Assembly (NCBI RefSeq): GCF_016863475.1
Contig: NZ_BOOY01000012.1
Location: 1 to 41,833, forward strand
DNA: 41,833 nucleotides
Direction of reading: 5' to 3'
Source: Spirilliplanes yamanashiensis
GTDB taxonomy: Bacteria > Actinomycetota > Actinomycetes > Mycobacteriales > Micromonosporaceae
Under the pieces are notes generated by a model, which was not told where the DNA came from, ran no database searches, and saw nothing but the letters and a program-made list of their open reading frames with translations. Position numbers and translations under genes: made by a program. Positions 1 to 7,684 of the stretch are shown here, one piece after another (positions within the stretch are counted from its first letter, which is position 1; each line of letters begins with the position of its first letter).

Positions 1-659
1 GTCCGGGGACGCTGGCGCCGGGCGAGTCCCAGCGCTTCTCGACCGACGACTACCCCGGCGGCCGCCCCCGCGGCGCGCAGAGCGGCACGGCCCGGGTCAC
101 CCCGCGCCCGCCGGTGCGCGCGGCCGGCTCGGCGCGGCCGGTGTCACCGGTCGACTGGGCGGAGAACCGGGGCGGCGGCGAGGAACTGCTGGTGCCGCGG
201 CGCACCCCGGACTGGCAGGAGCCCCCGACGACGACGTGGCCGCCGCGCGGCGCGGGCGGCGGCGGTTCGACGGGCGCGTACGAGCGGCGGCCGGTCGGCA
301 CGCTCACCCGGCCGGCGCCCCGGCCCGTCGACGAGCCGGACGAGGACCTCGACGACGAACCGGGTGGCGTCAAGGCGGCCCTGGGTTACACGGTCGTCTG
401 GTACAGCGTGCCGGTGGTGCTGTTCGTGCTGTACATGCTGGTGCTGGACCCGACGCAGCGCGGCCACGCGTTCGACACGCTGATCGACGCGGCGCCGCGG
501 TTCGGGCTGTCGCTGCTGCTGAGCCTGCCGGTGGCGATCGGGCTGCGGTGGGTGAGCGGCACGTGGAAGGCGGCGAGCGTGGGGCTGGCGGCGGCGGTCA
601 TGGGCGGCGGACTCGCCACCGTGCTGCTGTCGGCGATCACGGGCCAGTCCCTCAGCTGA
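1..659 (+). CDS. C-terminal part of a membrane protein, 5' end outside window
   Basis: The frame is open from the left edge (codons in phase with position 3) to the TGA at 657-659, so the gene starts upstream of the window. The visible part begins with a Pro/Arg/Gly-rich, probably cytoplasmic and disordered stretch with an acidic DEPDEDLDDEP patch. Three hydrophobic segments follow (about nt 380-450, 500-550 and 570-650), so it is an integral membrane protein ending in a short tail. I recognise no family. It converges on rplI, with a strong hairpin at 736-768 between them. G/C in third positions is consistent with real coding. Confidence 0.7.
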   Translation, partial: PGTLAPGESQRFSTDDYPGGRPRGAQSGTARVTPRPPVRAAGSARPVSPVDWAENRGGGEELLVPRRTPDWQEPPTTTWPPRGAGGGGSTGAYERRPVGTLTRPAPRPVDEPDEDLDDEPGGVKAALGYTVVWYSVPVVLFVLYMLVLDPTQRGHAFDTLIDAAPRFGLSLLLSLPVAIGLRWVSGTWKAASVGLAAAVMGGGLATVLLSAITGQSLS

Positions 660-735
660 CAGGGGCGCGGCTCGCAGGACGCAGGCGGAAAGCCGGCAGC
701 ACGCAGACCCGCGGGCCATCACCCTCCGAACACGA

Positions 736-768
736 CAATGGGCGCGTCCAGAAAGGACGCGCCCATTG
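736..768 (-). terminator. Hairpin terminator after rplI, probably bidirectional
   Basis: Perfect 14-bp arms 736-749 (CAATGGGCGCGTCC) and 755-768 enclose a 5-nt loop (AGAAA). It sits between the convergent upstream membrane gene and rplI, so it can serve both. The T-tract on either side is weak, as is common in G+C-rich actinobacteria. Confidence 0.8.
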
Positions 769-785
769 CGGGAAAACTGCCGGAA

Positions 786-1235
786 CTACTTGGCGGCGTT
801 CACGTTCAGCGCGAACGAGGCCGTGACCTCCGGGTGGAGCTTGACCGACACCTGGTAGCCACCGGTCGACTTGATGTGACCGGGCATCTCCAGGCGGCGG
901 CGGTCCAGCTTGGGGCCGCCGGCGGCCGCGACCGCGTCGACGACCTCGGCCGGGGTGACGGAGCCGAAGAGGCGGCCGCCGTCGCCCGCGCGCACGCTGA
1001 GGCTGACCTTGAGGCCCTCGAGTTGGGCCTTGACCTCGTTGGCCTGGCCCAGGTCACGGATCTCGCGGGCGTCGCGCGCCCGCTTGATGACCGAGACCTG
1101 CTTCTCGGCGCCCTTGGACCAGCGGATCGCGAAGCCCTGCGGGAGGAGGTAGTTACGGCCGTAGCCGTCCTTGACCTCGAGGACGTCGCCCGGCGTGCCG
1201 AGGTTCGTCACTTCCTGGGTGAGGATGATCTTCAT
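786..1235 (-). CDS. rplI: 50S ribosomal protein L9
   Basis: A 149-residue protein, the normal length of L9. It begins [21 protein letters not shown] and has the diagnostic N-domain motif [17 protein letters not shown], followed by the charged connecting helix (about residues 40-75) and the C-terminal rRNA-binding domain with LFGSVTP. L9 binds 23S rRNA at the base of the L1 stalk. It is the last gene of the minus-strand operon rpsF-ssb-rpsR-rplI, 14 nt after the rpsR stop, and is followed by the hairpin at 736-768. The gene order is the standard actinobacterial one. No anomaly. Confidence 0.97.
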   Translation of the reverse strand: MKIILTQEVTNLGTPGDVLEVKDGYGRNYLLPQGFAIRWSKGAEKQVSVIKRARDAREIRDLGQANEVKAQLEGLKVSLSVRAGDGGRLFGSVTPAEVVDAVAAAGGPKLDRRRLEMPGHIKSTGGYQVSVKLHPEVTASFALNVNAAK

Positions 1236-1249
1236 GTCAGCGCCTCCCG

Positions 1250-1489
1250 TCAGCGGGCCGTGGCCGTGTACGGCAGCAGCGCCATCTCGCGGGCGTTCTT
1301 GACCGCGCGAGCGATCTGCCGCTGCTGCTGGGAGGTGACACCGGTGACCCGACGCGCGCGGATCTTGCCGCGGTCGGAGATGAACTTGCGCAGCAGCGCG
1401 GTGTCCTTGTAGTCGATGTAGGTGATCCCGTCCTTGTCGAGCGGGTTCACCTTCTTCTTCGGCTTGCGCAGAGCCGCAGCCTTCGCCAT
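1250..1489 (-). CDS. rpsR: 30S ribosomal protein S18
   Basis: A 79-residue S18. The core contains [20 protein letters not shown] and [18 protein letters not shown], then [20 protein letters not shown], all conserved in S18. It has no CxxC-type zinc cysteines, so it looks like the zinc-independent paralogue. S18 pairs with S6 on the 30S platform. It lies 21 nt downstream of ssb and 14 nt upstream of rplI in the same operon. The start ATG at 1489 follows AGGAGTAACCCC. Confidence 0.97.
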   Translation of the reverse strand: MAKAAALRKPKKKVNPLDKDGITYIDYKDTALLRKFISDRGKIRARRVTGVTSQQQRQIARAVKNAREMALLPYTATAR

Positions 1490-1510
1490 GGGGTTACTCC
1501 TGAACGTTTC

Positions 1511-2083
1511 TTAGAAAGGTGGCTCGTCGTCGAAGTTGGTGCTGGCGCCGCCGCCGCCCGAGCGGTTGCCACCGCCGGACGAGGTCGGAGCGGCCGTGGC
1601 CCAGGGGTCGTCGAAGTTGCCTCCGCCGCCGCCCTGGTTACCGCCACCACCGCCGCCGAAGCCGCCCCCGCCGCCGGAACCGGAGCCGCCGCCGAAGCCG
1701 CCACCCCCGCCGCCGGAACGGGACATCTTCTGGACCTTCGCGGTGGCGTACTTCAGCGACGGGCCGATCTCGTCGACCTCGAGCTCGATGACGGTGCGCT
1801 TCTCTCCCTCACGCGTCTCGTACGACCGCTGGCGCAGCCGGCCGGACACGATGACCCGCGCGCCGCGCTGGAGGGACTCGGCGACGTGTTCCGCCGCCTG
1901 CCGCCAGACGGTGCAGGCGAGGAACAGTGGCTCGCCGTCTTTCCACTCGTTGGTGGTCCGGTCCATGGTCCGCGGCGTCGAAGCGATGCGGAACTTGGCG
2001 ACCGCCGCACCCGACGGGGTGAAGCGCAGCTCCGGGTCATCGGTCAGGTTCCCGATGACGGTGATGATGGTCTCTCCTGCCAT
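1511..2083 (-). CDS. ssb: Single-stranded DNA-binding protein
   Basis: A 190-residue SSB. The OB-fold occupies about residues 1-110 ([21 protein letters not shown], then [21 protein letters not shown] and [15 protein letters not shown]). A Gly-rich disordered linker follows, and the acidic tip DDEPPF is the usual docking site for DNA-repair and replication partners. I chose ATG 2083 because GAGGAGAAGGTC lies just upstream; the frame stays open six codons further to 2101, but that would put the Shine-Dalgarno inside the gene. It sits between rpsF and rpsR, which is usual for this operon. Confidence 0.96.
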   Translation of the reverse strand: MAGETIITVIGNLTDDPELRFTPSGAAVAKFRIASTPRTMDRTTNEWKDGEPLFLACTVWRQAAEHVAESLQRGARVIVSGRLRQRSYETREGEKRTVIELEVDEIGPSLKYATAKVQKMSRSGGGGGGFGGGSGSGGGGGFGGGGGGNQGGGGGNFDDPWATAAPTSSGGGNRSGGGGASTNFDDEPPF

Positions 2084-2160
2084 GACCTTCTCCTCGCGCA
2101 CTCAGTCGTTCTGCACGGAAGGCTCTCAGAGCCCACCGACAACAAAACGAGCGAGCGCGA

Positions 2161-2454
2161 TCAGCGCGTCTCGGGCCGGATGACCTTGGTGCGCAGGATG
2201 GACTCGTTGAGCCGGAGCTGGCGGTCCAGCTCGGCAACGGCCTCAGGCGTGGCCTGGAGGTCGACGACGGCGTAGATGCCCTCGGCCTTCTTGTTGATCT
2301 CGAACGACAGGCGCCGGCGGCCCCAGACGTCGAGCTTCTCGACCGAACCACCCGAGCTGCGGATCACGTTGTTCAGGTACGTGTCCAGCGAAGGGGCGAC
2401 GGTGCGCTCCTCGAGACTGGGGTCGAGGATCACCATGAGTTCGTAATGACGCAA
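2161..2454 (-). CDS. rpsF: 30S ribosomal protein S6
   Basis: A 97-residue S6: [16 protein letters not shown] at the N-terminus, then [29 protein letters not shown] and [14 protein letters not shown] at the end. The frame is open as far as 2772, but homology begins at RHYEL. The start is therefore TTG 2454, with AGGAGGTG centred about 10 nt upstream; the in-frame GTG at 2463 is part of that Shine-Dalgarno. It is the first gene of the operon. Its leader can sequester the Shine-Dalgarno (see 2462-2506), suggesting autogenous control by S6:S18. Confidence 0.95.
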   Translation of the reverse strand: MRHYELMVILDPSLEERTVAPSLDTYLNNVIRSSGGSVEKLDVWGRRRLSFEINKKAEGIYAVVDLQATPEAVAELDRQLRLNESILRTKVIRPETR

Positions 2455-2461
2455 GACATTC

Positions 2462-2506
2462 ACCTCCTGTGGGCTAAGCGGCCACGGTCTCTCCGTGGCA
2501 GGAGGT
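2462..2506 (-). promoter_or_regulatory. Candidate S6:S18-type leader element sequestering the rpsF Shine-Dalgarno
   Basis: On the minus strand, ACCTCCT (2506-2500) is complementary to the rpsF Shine-Dalgarno AGGAGGT (2468-2462). Between them is a perfect 7-bp hairpin, GCCACGG/CCGTGGC (2499-2493 and 2487-2481), with a 5-nt loop. The result is two stacked helices with a one-sided bulge (GCTTAGCCCAC region) and a CCG at the 3' foot of the inner helix. Two helices, a 3' bulge and CCG are the described traits of the S6:S18-binding mRNA motif. The fold and its use are inference. Confidence 0.5.
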
Positions 2507-2571
2507 CTGGCGTCGTTCGCAGAAACGCCGCGGGAACCGAGCCCCACGGCGCGCAGTCGGCGAACCGAGCA

Positions 2572-2577
2572 AGTGTA
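2572..2577 (-). promoter_or_regulatory. Possible -10 of the rpsF operon promoter
   Basis: Minus-strand TACACT fits the actinobacterial TANNNT -10. It would give a leader of about 110 nt containing the hairpin at 2462-2506. No convincing -35 is visible; the upstream sequence overlaps the terminator at 2585-2612. Confidence 0.35.
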
Positions 2578-2584
2578 GCGGACA

Positions 2585-2612
2585 TGAAAAACGCCCCACC
2601 GAGGTGGGGCGT
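2585..2612 (-). terminator. Rho-independent terminator after the secreted-protein gene
   Basis: Stem arms 2591-2599 (ACGCCCCAC) and 2604-2612 enclose a CGAG loop. On the minus strand the stem is followed directly by TTTT (2590-2587). It lies about 110 nt after the stop of the gene at 2720-3649 and insulates the rpsF operon from it. Confidence 0.8.
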
Positions 2613-2719
2613 AGAGCCGCGGGGCGCCCACATCCGCATTCAGCTGGGTGGGACCTGGGGAGGAACGACCACACCGATGAGGTTGGACGCCGGCGCCCCG
2701 CGGAGCCTGTGCGGACAGT

Positions 2720-3649
2720 CTAGACCATTGTCGCCCGATTTGCACGTTGCGAGACGATCGCCCTAATTGCACCAGCTGTCACTCCAGCCGCACACACCGT
2801 CGCGATGATCGCGAGCAGGCCGACCGGGCCGGTCTCGGTGAGCGGGTCCAGGGCGGCCACCGGTTCCGCGGCCATCGAGCCGTCGGCCGCCGTGGGCAGG
2901 CCGCCGTCCGGCGCCCCGGCCGGCGACAGGTCCAGCGTGGGCGGACCGGGCACCAGCAGCGGGTTCTCGCCCGGCGGCATGCCCGGCACGACCACCGGGC
3001 GGCCGGCCTGCGCCGTCGCCCCCGGCCGCGCCGCCGTCCCGCCGGACCCGCCCGAGAGGCCGCTGTCCGGCAGGCCGGCCCCGCTCGACCGCTGGGGACC
3101 CGGCACCGCGTTCGGCATCCCGCCCCGAACCCCCGTACCACCGGACGTGCCCCCACCGTCGGGGAGCGTGCCGGGCGCGGGCGCCGAGACCGACGGCGCC
3201 GGCTCCGGATCGCCGGCGGCGGCCGGCGCCTCGGGCGACGGCGTCGGCTCCGCCCGGGCCGGCTCGACCGACACGCGGACCGTGCGCGACTCCTCGCTGA
3301 GCACGCACGACGGCTTCAGCTTCAGCGTCACCGGCCCGCGCCGGAACAGCACCTCCGCGGACGACTCGTTCTGGATCTCGCCCTGCGTGGCGCCGTCGAG
3401 CAGCAGCCGCGCGCGGTACCCCGTCCGGTTGACGACCCGCACGGTGGAATCCGCCGGAACCGTGATCGACCGGACGTCCGGCCGGGCCACGCAGCTCAGC
3501 CCGAGCAGACCACCCCCGTTGAAGACGATCTGCTCACCGGACTCGGTCGCCGCGTCGGCGGCACCCCCCGCGAACACGGACAGGGCGACCACCGGCGCCG
3601 CGGCGAGCACCGCCAGCACGGCGGCACGGTGTCGGAACTGCGGCGCCAT
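2720..3649 (-). CDS. Secreted or membrane-anchored Pro/Gly-rich protein of unknown function
   Basis: A 309-residue protein. It has an N-terminal signal peptide (basic RHR, hydrophobic [21 protein letters not shown], then ADAA). Residues about 40-130 form a compact domain with two cysteines (LSCVARPD and KPSCVLSE), probably a disulfide-linked beta domain. A long Pro/Gly/Ser-rich linker follows, then a C-terminal hydrophobic segment ([22 protein letters not shown]) and a short basic tail. This resembles a cell-wall or membrane-anchored surface protein, but no LPXTG sorting signal is visible. Start ATG 3649 has GGGAG upstream. It is divergent from the nfo gene. Family unknown. Confidence 0.7.
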   Translation of the reverse strand: MAPQFRHRAAVLAVLAAAPVVALSVFAGGAADAATESGEQIVFNGGGLLGLSCVARPDVRSITVPADSTVRVVNRTGYRARLLLDGATQGEIQNESSAEVLFRRGPVTLKLKPSCVLSEESRTVRVSVEPARAEPTPSPEAPAAAGDPEPAPSVSAPAPGTLPDGGGTSGGTGVRGGMPNAVPGPQRSSGAGLPDSGLSGGSGGTAARPGATAQAGRPVVVPGMPPGENPLLVPGPPTLDLSPAGAPDGGLPTAADGSMAAEPVAALDPLTETGPVGLLAIIATVCAAGVTAGAIRAIVSQRANRATMV

Positions 3650-3769
3650 GCGACAAACTCCCTAGCTCGGCGGAAATGCCGGAAAGCGATGGGCGTGCGT
3701 GGATCTGCCTGGCCCAACGACCCGCCGAGCGGCACGGTGACGCGCCGGGGGATTGTCGTACGGGGGGCA

Positions 3770-3775
3770 TAGGGT
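3770..3775 (+). promoter_or_regulatory. Leaderless -10 (TAGGGT) for nfo
   Basis: TAGGGT ends 7 nt before ATG 3783, so transcription should start at or next to the A of the start codon. No Shine-Dalgarno precedes the ATG. The same arrangement recurs at several other genes in the window. Confidence 0.55.
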
Positions 3776-3782
3776 TTGTGGC

Positions 3783-4559
3783 ATGCGTCTGGGAGCCCAC
3801 GTCGATCCGTCCGACCCCCTGGCCGCGGCCGCCGAGCGCGGCGCCGAGGCCGTCCAGTTCTTCCTGGCCGACCCCCAGGGCTGGAAGGACCCGCTCCCCC
3901 GCCCCGACGCCGACGCGCTCAAGGCGTCCGACGTGGAGATCTTCATCCACGCCCCCTACGTCATCAACGTGGCGACGCTCAACAACCGCATCCGCATCCC
4001 CAGCCGCAAGATCCTGAGCGCGCACGCCACCGCCGCCGCGATGGTCGGCGCCAGCGCCCTGATCGTCCACGGCGGCCACGTCAACAAGGGCGACGACCTC
4101 GCCGCCGGCGTCGATAACTGGCGCAAGACCTTCGAGCGCGCCGCCGAGACCGGCGGCTTCCCCGTCCAGGTCCTGGTCGAGAACACCGCCGGCGGCGACA
4201 ACGCCGTCGCCCGCCACTTCGACGCCATCGCCCGCCTGTGGGACGCCATCGGCGAGTACGGCGTCGGCTTCTGCCTCGACACCTGCCACGCCCACGCCGG
4301 CGGCGAAGACCTGCTCACCGCCGTCGACCGCATCAAGGCCATCACCGGCCGCATCGACCTGGTCCACGCCAACGGCTCCAAGGACCCCTTCGACTCCGGC
4401 CGCGACCGCCACGAGAACTTCGCGGCGGGCGAGATCGACCCCGATCTCATCGTCGCCGTCGTCTCCGCCGCCGGTGCGCCGGTCATCGTGGAGACGCCCG
4501 GGGGTGCCGAAGGCCAGTCCGCGGATATAGCCTTCCTGCGCGACCGCGTCGGTCGCTGA
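3783..4559 (+). CDS. nfo: Endonuclease IV (deoxyribonuclease IV, AP endonuclease)
   Basis: A 258-residue AP endonuclease family 2 protein; it cuts DNA 5' to abasic sites in base excision repair. Motifs for the three-metal TIM barrel are in order: GAHV (4-7), HAPY (56-59), HGGH (96-99), VENTAGG (132-138), [11 protein letters not shown] (164-174), VHAN and DRHENF (near 208-213) and VETPGG (near 240). Length is slightly below the usual 280. I chose ATG 3783 over the in-frame ATG at 3753 because homology starts at MRLGAHV and a TAGGGT -10 lies 7 nt upstream. The next gene starts 31 nt later and may be cotranscribed. Confidence 0.9.
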   Translation: MRLGAHVDPSDPLAAAAERGAEAVQFFLADPQGWKDPLPRPDADALKASDVEIFIHAPYVINVATLNNRIRIPSRKILSAHATAAAMVGASALIVHGGHVNKGDDLAAGVDNWRKTFERAAETGGFPVQVLVENTAGGDNAVARHFDAIARLWDAIGEYGVGFCLDTCHAHAGGEDLLTAVDRIKAITGRIDLVHANGSKDPFDSGRDRHENFAAGEIDPDLIVAVVSAAGAPVIVETPGGAEGQSADIAFLRDRVGR

Positions 4560-4590
4560 CGCGACCGCACGCGCCAGGGGGCCAAGAGCA

Positions 4591-7059
4591 ATGACCGACC
4601 CATCGGGTACGCCTTCGCCCGCCCCTGCCGATTCCGGGGCGCCGCCGCTCGAGGCGGGCGCTGGGTCCGGGGGCCGAGAACCGGCCGGGCCGCCGCCGGC
4701 TCATGCCGCCGGTCCCGGTCCGGGCGCTTCGTCCGGGGGTGGTTGGCGTCGGCTGTTCCGGCGCGGGTTCGCGGGTGGTGGGTCACCGGCAGCGGGTCCG
4801 GGTGGCGGGGTGGGGGGTTCTCCGGGCGCCGCGGGGTCGGGCGCGGGCGCTACCGCCGCCCGGCCTGGGGCAGCGCCCGCGGCTCCGGCAGCCGCCGAGG
4901 GGCGTGACGCGGCGTCGGCCGTCGCCGCCGACCGTGGCGCGGCCATCGCCGCCGAGTCCGGTGCTGCCTCGGGGACCGCTGGGTCGCCGGGCAACAAGGT
5001 TGGCGCCGGGTCCGCAGCCAGCCCTTCCCCTGCTTCCGCGGGCTCGGTCAAGGGCACCGACGGCGGCTCCTGGAGCGGGTCCGACGTCGGCGAGACCAAG
5101 GTGGACAGCGACCCCACCGCATACATCAAGGCCGCCGCGGCCGTCGGCGCCGGCTCGGCCGGGGCCACGGCCACCACGGCCACCACGGCCACCACGGCCA
5201 CCACGGCCGCCGCGCCGGCCGCCGCCTCCGCGGCTGCTGGTGGCACCGACATCCAGGTAAAGCCCGCCGACCAGAAGCCGCGCACCCCCGAGGAGCGCTG
5301 GTCGGAGTTCGCCACCGCGCAGGAGGCGCCGCCGAGCCGGCCCGTGCGGATCCTGCGGGCGGTCGGGCGCGGGCTGGTGCACGAGTACACCCTTGTCATC
5401 GTGGCGGCGCTGCTGGTGGCCGTCGCCATGACGTGGCCGACGCTGCGCTACCCGGCGTACACGATCCCGCAGGACATCTGGGACCCGACGCTGCAAGCGT
5501 GGCAGATGGCCTGGTCGGGGCACATCCTGCTGACCGACCCGGCGAACCTGTGGAACGCCAACACCTTCTTCCCGGAGAAGTACAGCTTCGCGTTCTCCGA
5601 CAGCCTCCTCGGCTACGCCCCGGCCGGCATGATCGGCACCGGCCCCGAGGCGGCGCTGATCCGCTACAACATCATGTTCGTGCTGGCGCACGCGCTGACG
5701 CTGATCGGCGCGTACGCGCTGGTCCGGCAGCTCGGCGCGGGGCGCATCGGCGGGGCGGTCGCGGGGCTGGCGTTCACGTTCGCGCCGTGGCGGCTGGCGC
5801 AGGAGGGCCACCTGCACATCATCTCGGCCGGCGGCATCCCGCTGGCCCTGGCGATGCTGGCGCGCGGCCACGGCTTCTCGCTGCGCCACGGGTACCGGCC
5901 CGAGCGGCGGCACGTCGGCTGGGCCGTCGGCGGGTGGCTGGTCGCGGCGTGGCAGGTGAGCCTCGGCTTCGGCATCGGGCTGCCGTTCGCGTACGTGCTG
6001 GCCCTGGTCGTGCTGGTCTCGGCGATCGTCTACGGCATCCGGACCGTGCTGCGCCGCCGCAAGCCGTTCGGCAAGAAGCTGCTCATCGCCGACCTGATCG
6101 GCGGGGCGATCTTCGCGGCGGTCGGTGCGCTCATCGCGTTGCCGTACTTCCGGGTCACCGAGCTGCACCCGTACGCGCAGCGCAACATCGCCGAGATCGA
6201 CTTCTTCTCGCCGCCGTGGCGCAGCCTGCTGCTGGCGCCCAAGGAGTCCCTGCCGTGGGGCGACCTGCACGAACCGGCCCGCGAGGGCCTGCCCTGGCCG
6301 CCGGAGATGACGCTGCTGCCCGGGTTCGCGCTGTACGCCCTAGCGTTGATCGGCCTGCTGTTCTCCGTGTGGAAGCTGCACGTCCGGCTGCTGCTGCTCG
6401 CGGGCGCCGTCGTGGCGGCGGTGCTGGCGCTGGGCATGGAGGTCTTCGACGGCCGGTACACGTACGTGCCGCTGTTCGACTTCCTGCCCGGCTGGAACGG
6501 CATCCGCACCCCCGGCCGCCTGATCATGTGGACCACCCTGTTCCTCGGCATCCTGGCGGCCGGCGCGGTCAGCGAGTTCGGCCGCCGCGCACACCGGGTG
6601 GCGCGCACGCGCATCCCGTCGTGGCCCGGCCCGTGGCTGCGCGCGGCCATGGTGATCCCGGTGCTCCTGGTCCTCGCCGAGGGCCTCAACCGCACCGCCC
6701 ACCCCGTCGTCCCGGTCCAGCCCGCCGCCATGCGCACCGTCGACGGCCCGATGCTCGTCCTGCCGACCGCCGAGCTGTCCGACATGCACGTGATGCTGTG
6801 GTCGACGACGACGTTCCAGCAGGTCGCGAACGGCGGCAGCGGCTTCACCCCGCGCCGCACGGCCGAGTTGCGCAAGGCGGCGGAGACGTTCCCGGACCCG
6901 GTGAGCATCGGCTACCTGCGGTCCCTGGGCATCCGCACGGTGGTCCTGCTCCGCGACAGCGCACCGGGCACCCCGTGGGAACGCGCGGGCGACGTCCCGG
7001 TGGAGTCCCTGGGCATCACCCGCGAAGACTTGGAGGATTCGGTTGTCTTCCGCCTCTGA
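4591..7059 (+). CDS. Polytopic membrane protein, GT-C-like, with long disordered N-terminus
   Basis: An 822-residue protein. Residues 1 to about 250 are low-complexity Ala/Gly/Pro/Ser, including a TAT repeat encoded by tandem 9-mers at 5170-5205. A polytopic membrane region follows from about residue 270, with roughly ten hydrophobic segments, and an extracytoplasmic C-terminal domain of about 110 residues. The first loop (IPQDIWDPTLQAWQMAW, then LWNANTFFPEKYSFAFSDSLLG) resembles the acidic first loop of GT-C glycosyltransferases that use polyprenyl-phosphate sugars. Substrate is unknown. Start ATG 4591 has AGGGGG 11 nt upstream. A role in cell-envelope glycan synthesis is inference. Confidence 0.75.
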   Translation: MTDPSGTPSPAPADSGAPPLEAGAGSGGREPAGPPPAHAAGPGPGASSGGGWRRLFRRGFAGGGSPAAGPGGGVGGSPGAAGSGAGATAARPGAAPAAPAAAEGRDAASAVAADRGAAIAAESGAASGTAGSPGNKVGAGSAASPSPASAGSVKGTDGGSWSGSDVGETKVDSDPTAYIKAAAAVGAGSAGATATTATTATTATTAAAPAAASAAAGGTDIQVKPADQKPRTPEERWSEFATAQEAPPSRPVRILRAVGRGLVHEYTLVIVAALLVAVAMTWPTLRYPAYTIPQDIWDPTLQAWQMAWSGHILLTDPANLWNANTFFPEKYSFAFSDSLLGYAPAGMIGTGPEAALIRYNIMFVLAHALTLIGAYALVRQLGAGRIGGAVAGLAFTFAPWRLAQEGHLHIISAGGIPLALAMLARGHGFSLRHGYRPERRHVGWAVGGWLVAAWQVSLGFGIGLPFAYVLALVVLVSAIVYGIRTVLRRRKPFGKKLLIADLIGGAIFAAVGALIALPYFRVTELHPYAQRNIAEIDFFSPPWRSLLLAPKESLPWGDLHEPAREGLPWPPEMTLLPGFALYALALIGLLFSVWKLHVRLLLLAGAVVAAVLALGMEVFDGRYTYVPLFDFLPGWNGIRTPGRLIMWTTLFLGILAAGAVSEFGRRAHRVARTRIPSWPGPWLRAAMVIPVLLVLAEGLNRTAHPVVPVQPAAMRTVDGPMLVLPTAELSDMHVMLWSTTTFQQVANGGSGFTPRRTAELRKAAETFPDPVSIGYLRSLGIRTVVLLRDSAPGTPWERAGDVPVESLGITREDLEDSVVFRL
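5170..5205 (+). repeat. Four tandem copies of a 9-bp unit
   Basis: GCCACCACG repeats four times exactly (5170, 5179, 5188, 5197), with partial units on both sides. It lies inside the coding sequence of the 4591-7059 gene and adds Ala-Thr-Thr units to the disordered N-terminus, so slippage would change length without a frameshift. Confidence 0.9.
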
Positions 7060-7684
7060 TCCTCTGCGGGGTGGGCGGCGGGCGGTCCGGGGAGTGGCCG
7101 GGAAGGCCGGGCCCGAACCGCACCGCCAAGGACAGGGGAGGGCCGACCACTATTCGGCCTACCCGAACAGGGCCGGCGCGATCGGACGGGGCTAGGACGG
7201 TCTTAGCTGGCTGGCGGCAGTCGGGCGAAAACAAGCGTGGCTATGGCCGACGCACCGCTGCAGGCCGCGGGCGGGCCGCGCGCCGCAGGCGGGTCCGCGC
7301 CGCAGGCGGGTCCGCGCCGCAGGCGGGTCCGCGCCGCAGGCGGGTCCGCGCGGCAGGCGGGCGCGCACCGCAGGTAAGCCACCCACCGCAGGTGGCCACC
7401 CACCGCAAGAGGGTCGCGCGCCGCAAGGGGAGCCACCCACCCCAGGTCGGTCGCGCTCCCCAGGTCGGTCCTGCCGCATGTCGGTCGCGCGCCGCAGGTC
7501 GGTCGCGCGCCGAGGATCGGCGCGCCACAGATCGGCCGCACGCCACACGCGGGCCGCGCACCGCAGGTGGACGCGGGCTTTGGCCGAAGGCGGGCGGCGG
7601 CGGGCCGCAGGCCCCGGAGAAGCCGGCACGGCGGCGGTATCCCCCACGCCGCAGACCCGCAGCCGCGGCACTACCCCTGTTGTG
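7060..7684. other. Gene-free gap between two convergent membrane-protein genes
   Basis: No convincing gene. The first 220 bases show nothing recognisable. The rest is dominated by the degenerate 16-19 bp repeat at 7285-7577. Several frames are open only because the repeat is very G+C-rich; their products are Arg/Ala/Gly/Pro-rich and lack a start with a ribosome-binding site. Confidence 0.7.
7285..7577. repeat. Degenerate tandem array, 17 units of 16-19 bp
   Basis: The first three units (7285, 7302, 7319) are identical GCAGGCGGGTCCGCGCC. Fourteen diverged units follow, starting at 7336, 7353, 7370, 7388, 7405, 7423, 7442, 7460, 7476, 7494, 7512, 7528, 7546 and 7563. Most begin GCAGG or a one-base variant and end in GCGCC or CCACC. 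Unit lengths of 16-19 bp break any reading frame, so it is not a coding repeat. There are no unique spacers, so it is not CRISPR. Confidence 0.85.

Noticed and set aside
7285-7577. CRISPR array
   Set aside because: Units are directly adjacent, vary in length and have no spacers; no cas gene is nearby.
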